The position numbers and the translations under genes are program-made. The notes beneath the pieces are model-generated. The model ran no database searches. It saw only the letters and a list, made by a program, of their open reading frames with translations, and was not told where the DNA came from. This document shows positions 29,114 through 37,338 of a stretch of DNA of 64,000 nucleotides, in pieces; position 1 is the stretch's first letter, and the number at the start of each line of letters is the position of its first letter. The stretch is from Oscillospiraceae bacterium (GTDB taxonomy: Bacteria > Bacillota > Clostridia > Oscillospirales > Oscillospiraceae): the NCBI GenBank assembly GCA_017527825.1, contig JAFXPO010000028.1, forward strand, positions 1-64,000, in the 5' to 3' direction.

Positions 29114-29236
29114 TCAAAAAGGAATGTGGGCGTTTACGCCTACTACCCCTACGGACAGAATCGCAAGCATGGAGAAAGCCCCGGCCTTGCGGCTGGCAGC
29201 GAGAGCGCGGATGTCGTTGATACGCAGCGTCGTCAT
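29114..29236 (-). CDS. Branched-chain leader peptide of livKHMGF
   Basis: This 40-codon frame starts nine bases after GAAAGGAG and ends in TGA 39 bases before the attenuator. It holds 4 Val, 4 Leu and 4 Ile. Residues 23-34 read MLAILSVGVVGV, and all four valines use GTA, a codon that looks uncommon in neighbouring genes. Starvation for Val-, Leu- or Ile-tRNA would stall the ribosome here. An RNA hairpin AATCGT/ACGATT lies between the stop and the terminator. It was found by direct translation. It is a candidate attenuation leader, not tested. Confidence 0.75.
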   Translation of the reverse strand: MTTLRINDIRALAASRKAGAFSMLAILSVGVVGVNAHIPF

Positions 29237-29268
29237 GGCACGAGACTCCTTTCGTGAGCGTTGTGAAT

Positions 29269-29325
29269 ATTCTGCCATGTTGCGCCGCAAATGTCAATCG
29301 TCGTCTAAAACAAATGATAAATCAT
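29269..29325 (-). promoter_or_regulatory. Promoter of the liv operon with AT-rich upstream region
   Basis: TTGACA (29292-29297), a 17-base spacer and CAGAAT (29269-29274). Upstream, an AT-rich tract contains the dyad ATGAT-AA-ATCAT (29314-29325), a possible UP element or regulator site. The gene-free stretch 29237-29517 otherwise holds only the dusB promoter. Confidence 0.65.
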
Positions 29326-29455
29326 ATTCATACAATTCATATAGTCAAGTCGCACAAAACATGAAACTAATATGAGAAAACGTAATATAAAACCGGCGCT
29401 TGCGTCATGGAAATGCCCGCCATGGCGGCGCGTGGCGCGGGGGAGAAATTGGGGA

Positions 29456-29485
29456 TTGTTGCGGACGGCAAACCTGTGGTATACT
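29456..29485 (+). promoter_or_regulatory. Promoter of the dusB operon
   Basis: TTGTTG (29456-29461), an 18-base spacer and TATACT (29480-29485). Confidence 0.55.
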
Positions 29486-29517
29486 GATTCCGAACGTGCC
29501 GAAGGGAGGGCTGCGCC

Positions 29518-30489
29518 ATGAAAATCGGCAACGTGGAAATCGACTCAAAGCTGTACCTCGCGCCGATGGCGGGGGTGACGGACGCGGCGTTCCGGCAGAT
29601 TTGCCGCGAGCACGGCGCGGGACTCTCCTGCACGGAGCTGGTCAGCGCCAAAGCACTGTGCTACGACGACGAAAAGAGCAAGACGCTTTTGCGCCTCGCG
29701 CCGAACGAGGAGCCGGGCGTCGTGCAGATATTCGGCAACGTGCCGGAGGAGATGGCGCAGGCGGCGAAGGTCGCCGTCGAGGTCTCCGGCGCGGGCATTC
29801 TGGACATCAACATGGGCTGTCCCGTGCACAAGGTCGCCGCCCACGGCAGCGGCGCGGCGCTGATGAAGGATCCCGACAAGGCGGTGCAGATCGCCGAGGC
29901 GGTGGTGAACGCGGTGAACGTTCCGGTGACGGTGAAGATGCGCCGGGGCTGGGACAAGGGCAGCGTCAACGCCGTGGAGCTGGCGCGGCGGCTGGAACAA
30001 GCCGGCGTGGCGGCGGTCGCGGTCCACGGCCGCACGCGGGCACAGATGTACGGCGGCGCGGCGGACTGGACGACCATTCGCCAGGTCAAGGAGGCGGTGT
30101 CCATCCCGGTCATCGCCAACGGCGACGTGTTCGAGCCGGAGGACGCGGTGCGCATCCTGCGCTTCACCGGCGCGGACATGGCGATGATCGGGCGCGGCGC
30201 GTTCGGCAACCCGTTTTTGTTTGAGCGCGCGCAGGCTGCGTTGGACGGTCGGGAGGTCCCTCCCCTGCCTCCGGTGGCGGAGCGGTTCGCCGTCGCCGTG
30301 CGTCAGATCGAGCTGAGCGCGCGGTATCGCAATGAGCGCACGGCGCTGCTGGAAGCGCGGCGCCACTGCTGCTGGTACTTAAAAGGCGTGCCCTACGCCA
30401 ATTATTATAAGGAACAGATCGTGAAGATGGAGACGCTGGAGGACTTATACAAGGTTGCCGAGGGCGTGAAACGCGATCTGCGCGACTGA
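29518..30489 (+). CDS. dusB: tRNA dihydrouridine synthase
   Basis: This FMN enzyme reduces uridines in the tRNA D-loop. The 323-residue protein has [22 protein letters not shown], the catalytic region [22 protein letters not shown] (Cys near residue 101), [23 protein letters not shown] and [12 protein letters not shown]. It starts after GAAGGGAGGG and leads an operon that continues into the sigma/anti-sigma pair ten bases downstream. Confidence 0.95.
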   Translation: MKIGNVEIDSKLYLAPMAGVTDAAFRQICREHGAGLSCTELVSAKALCYDDEKSKTLLRLAPNEEPGVVQIFGNVPEEMAQAAKVAVEVSGAGILDINMGCPVHKVAAHGSGAALMKDPDKAVQIAEAVVNAVNVPVTVKMRRGWDKGSVNAVELARRLEQAGVAAVAVHGRTRAQMYGGAADWTTIRQVKEAVSIPVIANGDVFEPEDAVRILRFTGADMAMIGRGAFGNPFLFERAQAALDGREVPPLPPVAERFAVAVRQIELSARYRNERTALLEARRHCCWYLKGVPYANYYKEQIVKMETLEDLYKVAEGVKRDLRD

Positions 30490-30499
30490 GGATGGAAAC

Positions 30500-31105
30500 A
30501 TGGAAGAGAAGGACTTGATCCTGCGATGTCAGCGGGGGGACGAGGCGGCGTTTGAGGCGCTGATCCATCTGCACGAGAAGAAGGTCTACGCCCTGTGCCG
30601 CCGCATGTGCCGCGACGAGGACGACGCGCTGGAGGCGGCGCAGGACACATTCCTCGCCGTCTGGCGCGGGATTGGCGGCTACCGCGCGGACGCGCAGTTC
30701 TCGACGTGGCTCTATCGCCTTGCGACGAACGCCAGCCTTGACCTGCTGCGGCGGGAGAAGAAGCACGGCGGCGATGTGTCGCTGGACGACGAGGAGGCGC
30801 GGCTCGACCCGGCAGACCCCGCGCCGCAGCCGGAGGAAGCGGCGGAACGCTCGGAGGAGCAGCGTCTGGTGCGGGAGGGTCTCTATGCCCTGCCCGATCA
30901 CTACCGGCAGGTGCTGATCCTGCGGGAGCTGGAACAGCTCTCCTACACAGAGATCGCCGCTGTGACGCAGCTGGACGTGGGTACGGTGAAGTCCCGCATC
31001 AGCCGCGCGCGTCAGGCGCTGCGCAACAATTTGGCGGCGAGCGGGAACTTTTTTGACCGAGCCGCGTCCAACCACACAGAACGAAAGGGGGCGGAGACGC
31101 GATGA
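30500..31105 (+). CDS. ECF-type RNA polymerase sigma factor
   Basis: This 201-residue sigma factor has region 2 (KVYALCRRMCRDEDDALEAAQDTFLAVWRGIGGYRADAQFSTWLYRLATNASLDLLRR) and region 4 (YRQVLILRELEQLSYTEIAAVTQLDVGTVKSRISRARQALR), joined by an acidic linker. Its stop overlaps the anti-sigma start (ATGA). It resembles the RpoE/SigW group. Regulon and signal are unknown; the AT-rich region near 29.3 kb is not clearly an ECF promoter. Confidence 0.92.
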   Translation: MEEKDLILRCQRGDEAAFEALIHLHEKKVYALCRRMCRDEDDALEAAQDTFLAVWRGIGGYRADAQFSTWLYRLATNASLDLLRREKKHGGDVSLDDEEARLDPADPAPQPEEAAERSEEQRLVREGLYALPDHYRQVLILRELEQLSYTEIAAVTQLDVGTVKSRISRARQALRNNLAASGNFFDRAASNHTERKGAETR

Positions 31106-31971
31106 ACCACGACGAATACAGGGAAAAGCTCTCCGCCCTGCTGGACGGCGAGCTGGACGACGCGGAACAGGCGGAAGTCACGGCGCATCTGGCGTCCTGC
31201 CCCGCGTGCCAGACTTATTTAATAGAATTAACCGCCGTACATGACGCGCTAAGCCGCATGGATACGCCATCCGTGCCGAACGGCTTCGCGGAGTGCGTCC
31301 TGGCACGGCTGCATGAAAATGAGCCGAATAAATCGATTGATTCAGTCGATAACGAGGAAAACGAGCGGAATCTGACCTTGCGTCGCCGCAACCGGCGGCT
31401 GATCGCGTCTCTTGCCGCCGCGGCGGCGGTGCTGGCAATCGTCAGCGTGCCGCGGATGTTCCGCATGGGCGGCGCGGAGCCGCCGATGGCGTCCAGTGCG
31501 CGGAGCGCGGTGGTTTACGGTGCGTCAGATGGGATGACTAGTATGTCGGGCGGCACGGAAGACGCGGCGGAGTCCGTGATGGAAGAAGCCGCGGAAGCTG
31601 CTGAAGCGGAAACCGCGCCGATGACGGCGACGGAGGCACCCGCGGAAATCGTGGAATATGACACCGTTGAGGACGCGCTGGACGGCGGTGCGCTGCGCGA
31701 GAACAAGACCATGACCACCGCCGCGCTTCCAGAGGCGGCGGAGCTGGAGGAAGCGAACGAAGAACTGCCCGTGATGACGCTCGGCGGCGAGGGCGCGTCG
31801 GATTGGCTCGCGAAGCACGGTATGCCGCTGGGCGACGGGAAGTGGCTGGTGAGCGTCGAGGATGTGAACGCACTGCCCGACACGCTGGAGCTGGTCGCCG
31901 CGGACGACGTTCAGCGCCCGACGGACGGCATGCTCGTCATCACCCTCGCGGAAACGGAGGCGGCGCCATGA
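31102..31971 (+). CDS. Anti-sigma factor with zinc-finger (ZAS) domain
   Basis: This 289-residue membrane protein holds the neighbouring sigma factor. The N-terminal domain has the zinc motif HLASCPAC (His32, Cys36, Cys39). One membrane helix spans about residues 98-118. The extracellular part is rich in Glu, Ala and Thr and ends in a small domain near LAKHGMPLGDGKWLVSVEDVNAL. The stop overlaps lspA (ATGA). The signal it senses is not visible. Confidence 0.88.
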   Translation: MNHDEYREKLSALLDGELDDAEQAEVTAHLASCPACQTYLIELTAVHDALSRMDTPSVPNGFAECVLARLHENEPNKSIDSVDNEENERNLTLRRRNRRLIASLAAAAAVLAIVSVPRMFRMGGAEPPMASSARSAVVYGASDGMTSMSGGTEDAAESVMEEAAEAAEAETAPMTATEAPAEIVEYDTVEDALDGGALRENKTMTTAALPEAAELEEANEELPVMTLGGEGASDWLAKHGMPLGDGKWLVSVEDVNALPDTLELVAADDVQRPTDGMLVITLAETEAAP

Positions 31972-32567
31972 TCGGACAGCAGATTTTACTCTACTTCGCC
32001 GTTTTGGTGTTTATCATCGCCATGACGGTCTACTTCGGCGTGCGCCGTCAGCAGGAGCGTATGTTTGCGGTCATGGCGGCGGCGTGGGTGGTCATCATCG
32101 ACCAATATGTGAAGCGCGCGGTGGTGCAGAATCTGGAGCTGGGACAGACGGCGGCGCTGCTGCCCGGACTGCTGCGGCTCCAGCGCGTCCACAACTACGG
32201 CGCGGCGTGGTCGAGCTTTTCCGGCGCGCGCTGGCTGCTCATCGGCGTGACCGGCGTGGGCATCGCGGCGATCTTCTGGCTCGTGACCACTGTTGTGCGG
32301 CATCCGCTGGGGGTCTGGTCGCTGTGGCTCATCATCGGCGGCGGCATAGGAAACCTCATTGACCGCATAGTAAACGGGTATGTTGTGGATATGCTGGCAA
32401 CAGAGTTCATCGACTTCCCTGTGTTCAACGTCGCGGATATCTTCGTCACCTGCGGCACCGCCGCGGCGGCGGTCTACTACCTCGGGTATTACGACAAATC
32501 TGACGCAAAAAATTGGGAGAACCGGCATGGAACCCATCGTTCTGACAACAGAAACCGGGAACGGTAA
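31968..32567 (+). CDS. lspA: Signal peptidase II (lipoprotein signal peptidase)
   Basis: This aspartic membrane protease cleaves prolipoproteins such as LivK, MetQ and ModA. The 199-residue protein has four helices. Its motifs are VVIIDQYVKRAVV, HNYGAAWSSFSG, GNLIDRIVNGYVVDML (catalytic Asp) and FNVADIFVTCG (catalytic Asp). The hydrophilic C-terminal tail overlaps the start of rluD by 41 bases, a longer overlap than others here. lspA-rluD is a common Firmicute pair. Confidence 0.93.
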   Translation: MIGQQILLYFAVLVFIIAMTVYFGVRRQQERMFAVMAAAWVVIIDQYVKRAVVQNLELGQTAALLPGLLRLQRVHNYGAAWSSFSGARWLLIGVTGVGIAAIFWLVTTVVRHPLGVWSLWLIIGGGIGNLIDRIVNGYVVDMLATEFIDFPVFNVADIFVTCGTAAAAVYYLGYYDKSDAKNWENRHGTHRSDNRNRER

Positions 32568-33435
32568 GCGGCTTGACGCTTTCCTTGCGGAAGCGATTGA
32601 GGGCGTGACCCGTTCCGCCGCCGCGCGGCTGATTGAGGACGGCGCGGTTCTGGTTGATGGTAAACTCGCATCTAAGAGTAGTAAACTCACCGGCGCGGAG
32701 ACGGTGACCGTCACCCTGCCGGAGCCTGAGCCGATCGACGCCGTGCCGCAGAATATCCCGCTCAGCGTGGTGTACGAGGACGGGGATGTGATCGTGGTCA
32801 ACAAACCCTCAGGACTGGTGGTGCATCCCGCACCGGGGCATCCTGACGGGACGCTGGTCAATGCCCTGCTCTACCACTGCGGGGATTCCCTTTCCGGCGT
32901 GGGCGGGGCGCTGCGCCCCGGCATCGTGCATCGCATTGACCGGGATACCAGCGGCCTGATCATCGCCGCGAAGAACGATTTGGCGCATCAGAGCCTTGCG
33001 GAACAGCTGAAAACGCATCGACTCGCGCGAACTTATGAGTCTATTTGCGTGGGAAATCTCCGCGAGGACAGCGGCACCGTGGACGCGCCCATTGCCCGCG
33101 ACCCGCGCGACCGCAAGCGCATGGCGGTGGTCGCCGGCGGGCGGGACGCCGTGACCCATTGGGAGGTCATCGCCCGCTATCCGGGCTATACGCATGTCCG
33201 CTGCAAGCTGGAAACGGGGCGCACCCACCAGATTCGCGTCCACATGGCGTACCTCGGTCACCCCATCCTCGGAGACACCGTTTACGGTGCAAAAAAGCCG
33301 GTTCCGGGGCTTACGGGGCAGTGTCTCCACGCCGTCGCTCTGCGGTTTCAGCATCCGCGTACCGGCGAGGCGGTGGAGCTTTCCTGCCCCCTGCCCGATG
33401 AATTCACCGCCATGCTGCGGAAAATCGACCGATAG
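32527..33435 (+). CDS. rluD: Ribosomal large subunit pseudouridine synthase, RluD family
   Basis: This 302-residue enzyme makes pseudouridine in 23S rRNA. It has an N-terminal S4 domain (KRLDAFLAEAIEGVTRSAAARLIEDGAVLVDGK), the catalytic HRIDRDTSGLIIAAKN and the late motif TGRTHQIRVHMAYLGHPILGDTVYG. The start at 32527 follows GGGAGA. An alternative longer frame is the shadow of lspA. Exact RluD versus RluB/C specificity cannot be fixed. Confidence 0.93.
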   Translation: MEPIVLTTETGNGKRLDAFLAEAIEGVTRSAAARLIEDGAVLVDGKLASKSSKLTGAETVTVTLPEPEPIDAVPQNIPLSVVYEDGDVIVVNKPSGLVVHPAPGHPDGTLVNALLYHCGDSLSGVGGALRPGIVHRIDRDTSGLIIAAKNDLAHQSLAEQLKTHRLARTYESICVGNLREDSGTVDAPIARDPRDRKRMAVVAGGRDAVTHWEVIARYPGYTHVRCKLETGRTHQIRVHMAYLGHPILGDTVYGAKKPVPGLTGQCLHAVALRFQHPRTGEAVELSCPLPDEFTAMLRKIDR

Positions 33436-33480
33436 ATATTATTGATAGAAAGACCGAAAATAGACCGACGAAATAGACAA

Positions 33481-33514
33481 AAAAACCGGAAATGCAGCTG
33501 CATTTCCGGTTTTT
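33481..33514. terminator. Bidirectional terminator, perfect 34-bp palindrome
   Basis: Two 17-base arms, AAAAACCGGAAATGCAG and its exact complement, with T runs on both sides, between convergent rluD and the HAD gene. Confidence 0.88.
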
Positions 33515-33517
33515 GAT

Positions 33518-34372
33518 TCAGTATTTTCGATCCAGCGCCTCGATCACGTCGGCGATCGCGCCGTCCGCGCAGTGGGAAACGATGTGCATGTCCGGCAACG
33601 CCTTCATGTCGTCGATGGCGTTGGCGGGAGCGAAGCGGATGGCGGACAGTTTCGCCATGGAGATGTCGTTGCCGTGGTCGCCGATGCAGTACAGATCGTC
33701 CCGCGCGACGCCCAGACGCTCCGCCAGCCGCAGTACCATGGCGCCCTTGGTCGCGCCCCGCGCGGTCAGCTCCAGCAGGTTGTCGCTGGAGTAGATCAGC
33801 TCGTAGCGCTTCGCCCAGTCCTGGGCGCGGATATAGCGGAACAGCGCGTCCAACTTATCGCGGTCGTCCTCAAAGAGCAGCTTCACCAGCGGAAAATCCA
33901 CCGTGTCGAAGCTCTCCACTACTTCAATCTTCGTGCGCGTGAGGTGCTCGTGGTTGAGAATGTAGTGGTTGGGGTGCATGGCGTGGATGCGGCGGTCGGT
34001 GTGGTAGATTTCAAAGGGCAGCTTCGGGTCATAGCGCAGCAACTCCGCGATGTGCGCACGCACCCCCTCGTCCAGAAACGCCGTTTCCACATACTCTCCG
34101 GTGCGGAAGTCGTACAGTCCCGCGCCGTTGGCGATGATGCAAGGGGCGTTGATGGGCAGGTCGACGGCGTATCGGGCAAAGGCGGGCAGCGCGCGACCGG
34201 TGGACACGGAAAAGTATCCGCCATTCTGGGTGAAGTACTCCAGCGCCTCGCGGTTGCGGACGGGCATGGGCGGCAGCTCCGTGGAGCCGGCGTCCAGCGC
34301 CGCTTTGGTGTGGACGAGGGTATTGTCAAAGTCGCTGGCGAGCAGCACGCGGTCGAATTTCCCCACGCTCAC
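33518..34372 (-). CDS. HAD-superfamily phosphatase, Cof type
   Basis: This 284-residue hydrolase has motif I DFDNT near residue 14, motif II SVSTGR, the Lys in GATKGAMVLRLAERLGV and motif IV CIGDHGNDISMAKLSAIRFAPANA. The cap is of C2 type, so sugar phosphates or flavin/pyridoxal phosphates are typical substrates. Its start overlaps ricT (ATGA), so it belongs to the holB-ricT transcript. Confidence 0.9.
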   Translation of the reverse strand: MSVGKFDRVLLASDFDNTLVHTKAALDAGSTELPPMPVRNREALEYFTQNGGYFSVSTGRALPAFARYAVDLPINAPCIIANGAGLYDFRTGEYVETAFLDEGVRAHIAELLRYDPKLPFEIYHTDRRIHAMHPNHYILNHEHLTRTKIEVVESFDTVDFPLVKLLFEDDRDKLDALFRYIRAQDWAKRYELIYSSDNLLELTARGATKGAMVLRLAERLGVARDDLYCIGDHGNDISMAKLSAIRFAPANAIDDMKALPDMHIVSHCADGAIADVIEALDRKY

Positions 34373-35571
34373 GCCTCCGTCTTGGGCGCGTCGCCGCCAC
34401 GGCGATGACCGCGTCCGCCGCGATGGCGGCGGCGGGGCTTGTCGCCCTCCTCTGCCTTGGGCTGCTCCGCTTTGGGCGCTTTGGGTTTGTCGGGCTTGTC
34501 CGCTTTGGGCTTATCGCTCTTTTCCCCGCGCCGGCGCTCGCCGCGGGGCTTGTCAGCCTTCGGCGCTGCTTTCTCCGGCGCCGTGTCCGGCTTCTCAGCG
34601 CCACGCCGACGGCCGCGCCCGCCGCGGCGGGAACGGCGCTTGTCCTCGTCGTCCTCGTCGCTGAGGAATGCCAGCGCCTCCTCAAAGGGCGTGTCCTCCT
34701 CCGGCGCGCGGTAACGCTCAGGGCGTTCGCGGGGGATCACGATGCCCTCGCGCGAGCCTTTGCCGTTGCGCAGCACATTCAGCTCACAGTTGTGGTAACG
34801 CTTGGGAGCCTCGGGGGCGTCGTCCAGCCGCACCACGGACTGCTCACGCAGCAGGTCGACGTTGGTGATGTTGCCCGTGCCGTCGGGCGTAAGCACGAAG
34901 GAATCCTGCTTCGGGCAGCGGCGCACCGCGTCCTCATAGGCGTCCTGCTCGTACTTGAGGCAGCACATCAGCCGCCCGCAGGTGCCGGAAATCTTGGTGG
35001 GGTTGAGGCTGAGGTTCTGGGTTTTCGCCATCTTGATGGAGACGGGAATGAAGTCGTCGAGAAACTCGGCGCAGCAAAACGGTCGGCCGCAGATACCAAT
35101 GCCGCCGAGGAGCTTCGCCTCGTCGCGCACGCCGATCTGGCGCAGCTCGATACGGGCGCGGAACTCCGCCGCGAGATCGCGCACGAGCGCCCGGAAGTCC
35201 ACGCGCCCCTCGCTGGTGAAGTAAAAGATGATCTTGCTGCCGTCAAAGTTGCAGTCCACGCGGACAAGCTTCATGTCCAGACCGTGCTGCAGGATTTTCT
35301 TCTGGCAGACGCGCATGGCGTCCTTCTCGCGTTCCCGGTTCAGCTCCCAGGTGCGCTTGTCGTTCTCCGTGGCGACGCGCAGCAGCGCACGCAGTGGCTG
35401 CACCACCTCGCTGTCCTCCACTTCACGATTGCCGGTGACGCAGCGGGCGTACTCCTGCCCCGACGCCGTCTCCACAATGACGTACTGACCCGGCTCGACA
35501 GTGATGCCGCGCGGATCAAAATAGTATTCCTTTGGACCGCCGCGGAAGCGGATACCGATGATTTCAGTCAT
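34369..35571 (-). CDS. ricT: PSP1-domain protein RicT (YaaT)
   Basis: RicT is part of the Fe-S complex that helps RNase Y and sporulation phosphorelay in Bacillus. The 400-residue protein has the PSP1 domain (about residues 60-150) and the cysteines GICGRPFCCAEFL and GTCGRLMCCLKYEQ, known ligands in this family. The last 110 residues are a low-complexity tail rich in Lys, Arg, Pro and Asp, longer than in Bacillus. It probably binds RNA or partners. Downstream of holB, as is usual. Confidence 0.92.
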   Translation of the reverse strand: MTEIIGIRFRGGPKEYYFDPRGITVEPGQYVIVETASGQEYARCVTGNREVEDSEVVQPLRALLRVATENDKRTWELNREREKDAMRVCQKKILQHGLDMKLVRVDCNFDGSKIIFYFTSEGRVDFRALVRDLAAEFRARIELRQIGVRDEAKLLGGIGICGRPFCCAEFLDDFIPVSIKMAKTQNLSLNPTKISGTCGRLMCCLKYEQDAYEDAVRRCPKQDSFVLTPDGTGNITNVDLLREQSVVRLDDAPEAPKRYHNCELNVLRNGKGSREGIVIPRERPERYRAPEEDTPFEEALAFLSDEDDEDKRRSRRGGRGRRRGAEKPDTAPEKAAPKADKPRGERRRGEKSDKPKADKPDKPKAPKAEQPKAEEGDKPRRRHRGGRGHRRGGDAPKTEA

Positions 35572-35598
35572 AGATGTTGCCTCTTATTTCAAAACTGT

Positions 35599-35843
35599 CT
35601 CCCACTCGACGGCGAAGCCGCCGAGCCAAATTTTGCGATTGCCGCGACACGCGGCGAGCAAAATGGCATGACATGGCATTCTTGCGCGTTCAGCGTGTAA
35701 GAATGCGCTCCCACTCGACGGCGAAGCCGCCGAGCCAAATTTTGCGGTTGCCGCGACACGCGGCGAGCAAAATGGCATGACATGGCATTCTTGCGCGTTC
35801 AGCGCGTAAGAATGCGCTCCCACTCGACGGCGAAGCCGCCGAG
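35599..35843. repeat. 109-bp tandem repeat at the 3' end of holB
   Basis: Two full units (35599-35707 and 35708-35816) and a 27-base partial third (35817-35843). The two full units differ at two visible positions. Each unit holds the last nine holB codons (LGGFAVEWE), a REP-like palindrome (copies at 35625-35681 and 35734-35790) and a hairpin GCATTCTTGCGCG/GCGYGTAAGAATGC. The current holB stop lies in the second unit. Confidence 0.92.
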
Positions 35844-36659
35844 TGTGGAGCCTGCGCTCACATTGTAGCCGCAGTACCGGCGATAGCTGTCCAGCAGCTC
35901 GATCATGCGCATCAGCTTCGCGCGTGTGAGATGCTTTGCAAGCCCCTGCGCCACCTGCGCGTCCTCCGGCTCGGCGCCGTACTGCGCGAGCAGCGCGTCC
36001 GCGAACAGCAGCCGCGCTTCCTCAAACAACGCGCACAGATCGTCCCGCTTGCGCTTGCCGTTCTCCAGTTTCGCGGTGAACGCGGCGCGGGAGGCGGCGC
36101 TGCCCTTGGCGGACAGGCGGCAGAGTTCGATGGCGTCCGCGCGGTCGCTGTCCGGCACGGTATCCGTCCCGCCCAGCTTCCACTCCACGCAGCGGGAGCG
36201 GATGGTTTGCAGCAGCGCGGCGGAATTCTCCGCGCAGAAGAGGAACGCGCAGTAGGACGGTCCCTCCTCAATGGTCTTGAGCAGGATATTCTGGTCGCGC
36301 ACGTTGAGAATCGAGCAATCCTCAAAAATGTAGACCTTGCGCTCCGCCTCGTTGGGACGGATAAACGTGTCGGAGCGCATGGCGCGAACGGTTTCCGCGG
36401 ACAGCTCCTTGTGCTCGCTGTCGCGGACATAGTTCACGTCAGGGTGGATGTCCGCCATGACCTTGCGGCAGTGGGCGCATTGCAGGCACGGGCGCTCGCC
36501 CTCCGCTGTGCAGACGTAGCCCGCGGCGGCGTATCTCGCCGCGATCACCCGGTCGGACGCGCCGGAAAAAATCAGCGCGTGGCTGAGCGTTCCCCGCGAC
36601 GCCGCAGAGCGGATGCGCGCGGCGGTATTCGATTGTGCAAACACTGCCAGATCCGCCAT
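35799..36659 (-). CDS. holB: DNA polymerase III subunit delta'
   Basis: This 286-residue clamp-loader subunit resembles DnaX but has a degenerate P-loop (IFSGASDRVIAARY). Cys50, 58, 61 and 64 form a zinc module. Later motifs are KVYIFEDCSILNVRDQNILLKTIEEGPSYCAFLFCAEN and the SRC motif TIRSRCVEW. The natural end has been altered: the sequence LGGFAVEWE is followed here by RILTR from repeat DNA, while the outermost repeat copy reads LGGFAVEWETVLK, probably the ancestral end. Confidence 0.92.
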   Translation of the reverse strand: MADLAVFAQSNTAARIRSAASRGTLSHALIFSGASDRVIAARYAAAGYVCTAEGERPCLQCAHCRKVMADIHPDVNYVRDSEHKELSAETVRAMRSDTFIRPNEAERKVYIFEDCSILNVRDQNILLKTIEEGPSYCAFLFCAENSAALLQTIRSRCVEWKLGGTDTVPDSDRADAIELCRLSAKGSAASRAAFTAKLENGKRKRDDLCALFEEARLLFADALLAQYGAEPEDAQVAQGLAKHLTRAKLMRMIELLDSYRRYCGYNVSAGSTLGGFAVEWERILTR

Positions 36660-36734
36660 ACACGCTCCTGATTGGAATAGACTTATTGCAGGATATCGAT
36701 TTGAATTGCGTAAAAAAGTAATAGACTGTATAAA

Positions 36735-37247
36735 TTACAGATAGACTTGCGCTTTTTTGACGCCGCGATCTTCCAGCACCTTCAGCAGCGGCAGACCCAG
36801 CACATAGCACACGACCAGTTCGCCGAGACCGACGGTGGCGGCGTTGTAAACAAACGCGGCAAGGAATCCCGCGCCAAAGCCCGCCTCATACCAGGCGATC
36901 ATGGCGCCCACCAGCACGGCGTTGGCGATGACCGGCGGCATGGGGGCGAACCAACGCTTGCGGCACTTTGCCGTCCAGATGGCGGCGAGCAGCGTGGCGG
37001 CGGAGCCGACCACGAGGTCCAGCATACCGTAGGGGCTGATGAGGTTGGAGACGACGCAGCCGACGAACAGTCCCGGAATCGCCTCAGGGAACAGGAACGA
37101 CAGCACGGTCAGCGCCTCGGAAAAACGGAACTGCACCGGTCCGTAGGCGAGGTTCATCAGCCCAGCGAGATAGGTGAGCACGACGTAGAGTGCCGCGATG
37201 ATGGCGGCGCGGGTGAGATACTTAGTAGTAAACCCATTGGATTGCAT
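36735..37247 (-). CDS. queT: Queuosine precursor ECF transporter S component QueT
   Basis: This 170-residue membrane protein has about five to six helices. The conserved region GPVQFRFSEALTVLSFLFPEAIPGLFVGCVVSNLISPYG marks the QueT family, which feeds preQ1-type precursors to an ECF transporter. The preQ1-I riboswitch immediately upstream fits this role. The start at 37247 is 12 bases after AAAGGA, so translation can be switched by ligand binding. Confidence 0.9.
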   Translation of the reverse strand: MQSNGFTTKYLTRAAIIAALYVVLTYLAGLMNLAYGPVQFRFSEALTVLSFLFPEAIPGLFVGCVVSNLISPYGMLDLVVGSAATLLAAIWTAKCRKRWFAPMPPVIANAVLVGAMIAWYEAGFGAGFLAAFVYNAATVGLGELVVCYVLGLPLLKVLEDRGVKKAQVYL

Positions 37248-37260
37248 AGGAAACGCATGT

Positions 37261-37299
37261 CCTTTCTGTTTTGATAACGGGGGTTAGCAGACACCCCGG
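37261..37299 (-). promoter_or_regulatory. PreQ1-I riboswitch
   Basis: The RNA has stem CGGGGT/ACCCCCG, a loop GTCTGCTA and the A-rich tail TTATCAAAACAG leading into AAAGGA. The stretch TAACCCCCGTTATCAAAAC matches the Thermoanaerobacter class I aptamer almost base for base. Loop TCTG can pair with tail CAGA to close the pseudoknot, which would mask the queT ribosome site. The switch is therefore probably translational and turns queT off when preQ1 is bound. Confidence 0.82.
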
Positions 37300-37338
37300 T
37301 ATAAAGTTCGCCAAAACCTACGCTTTCAGGAGCGTCCC

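Noticed and set aside
35584..35783. Small proteins encoded in the holB repeat
   Set aside because: The frames only arise from reading the tandem repeat and its palindromes; no independent start signals.
35599..35843. CRISPR array
   Set aside because: The repeats are head-to-tail 109-bp units without spacers and overlap a gene; no cas genes nearby.
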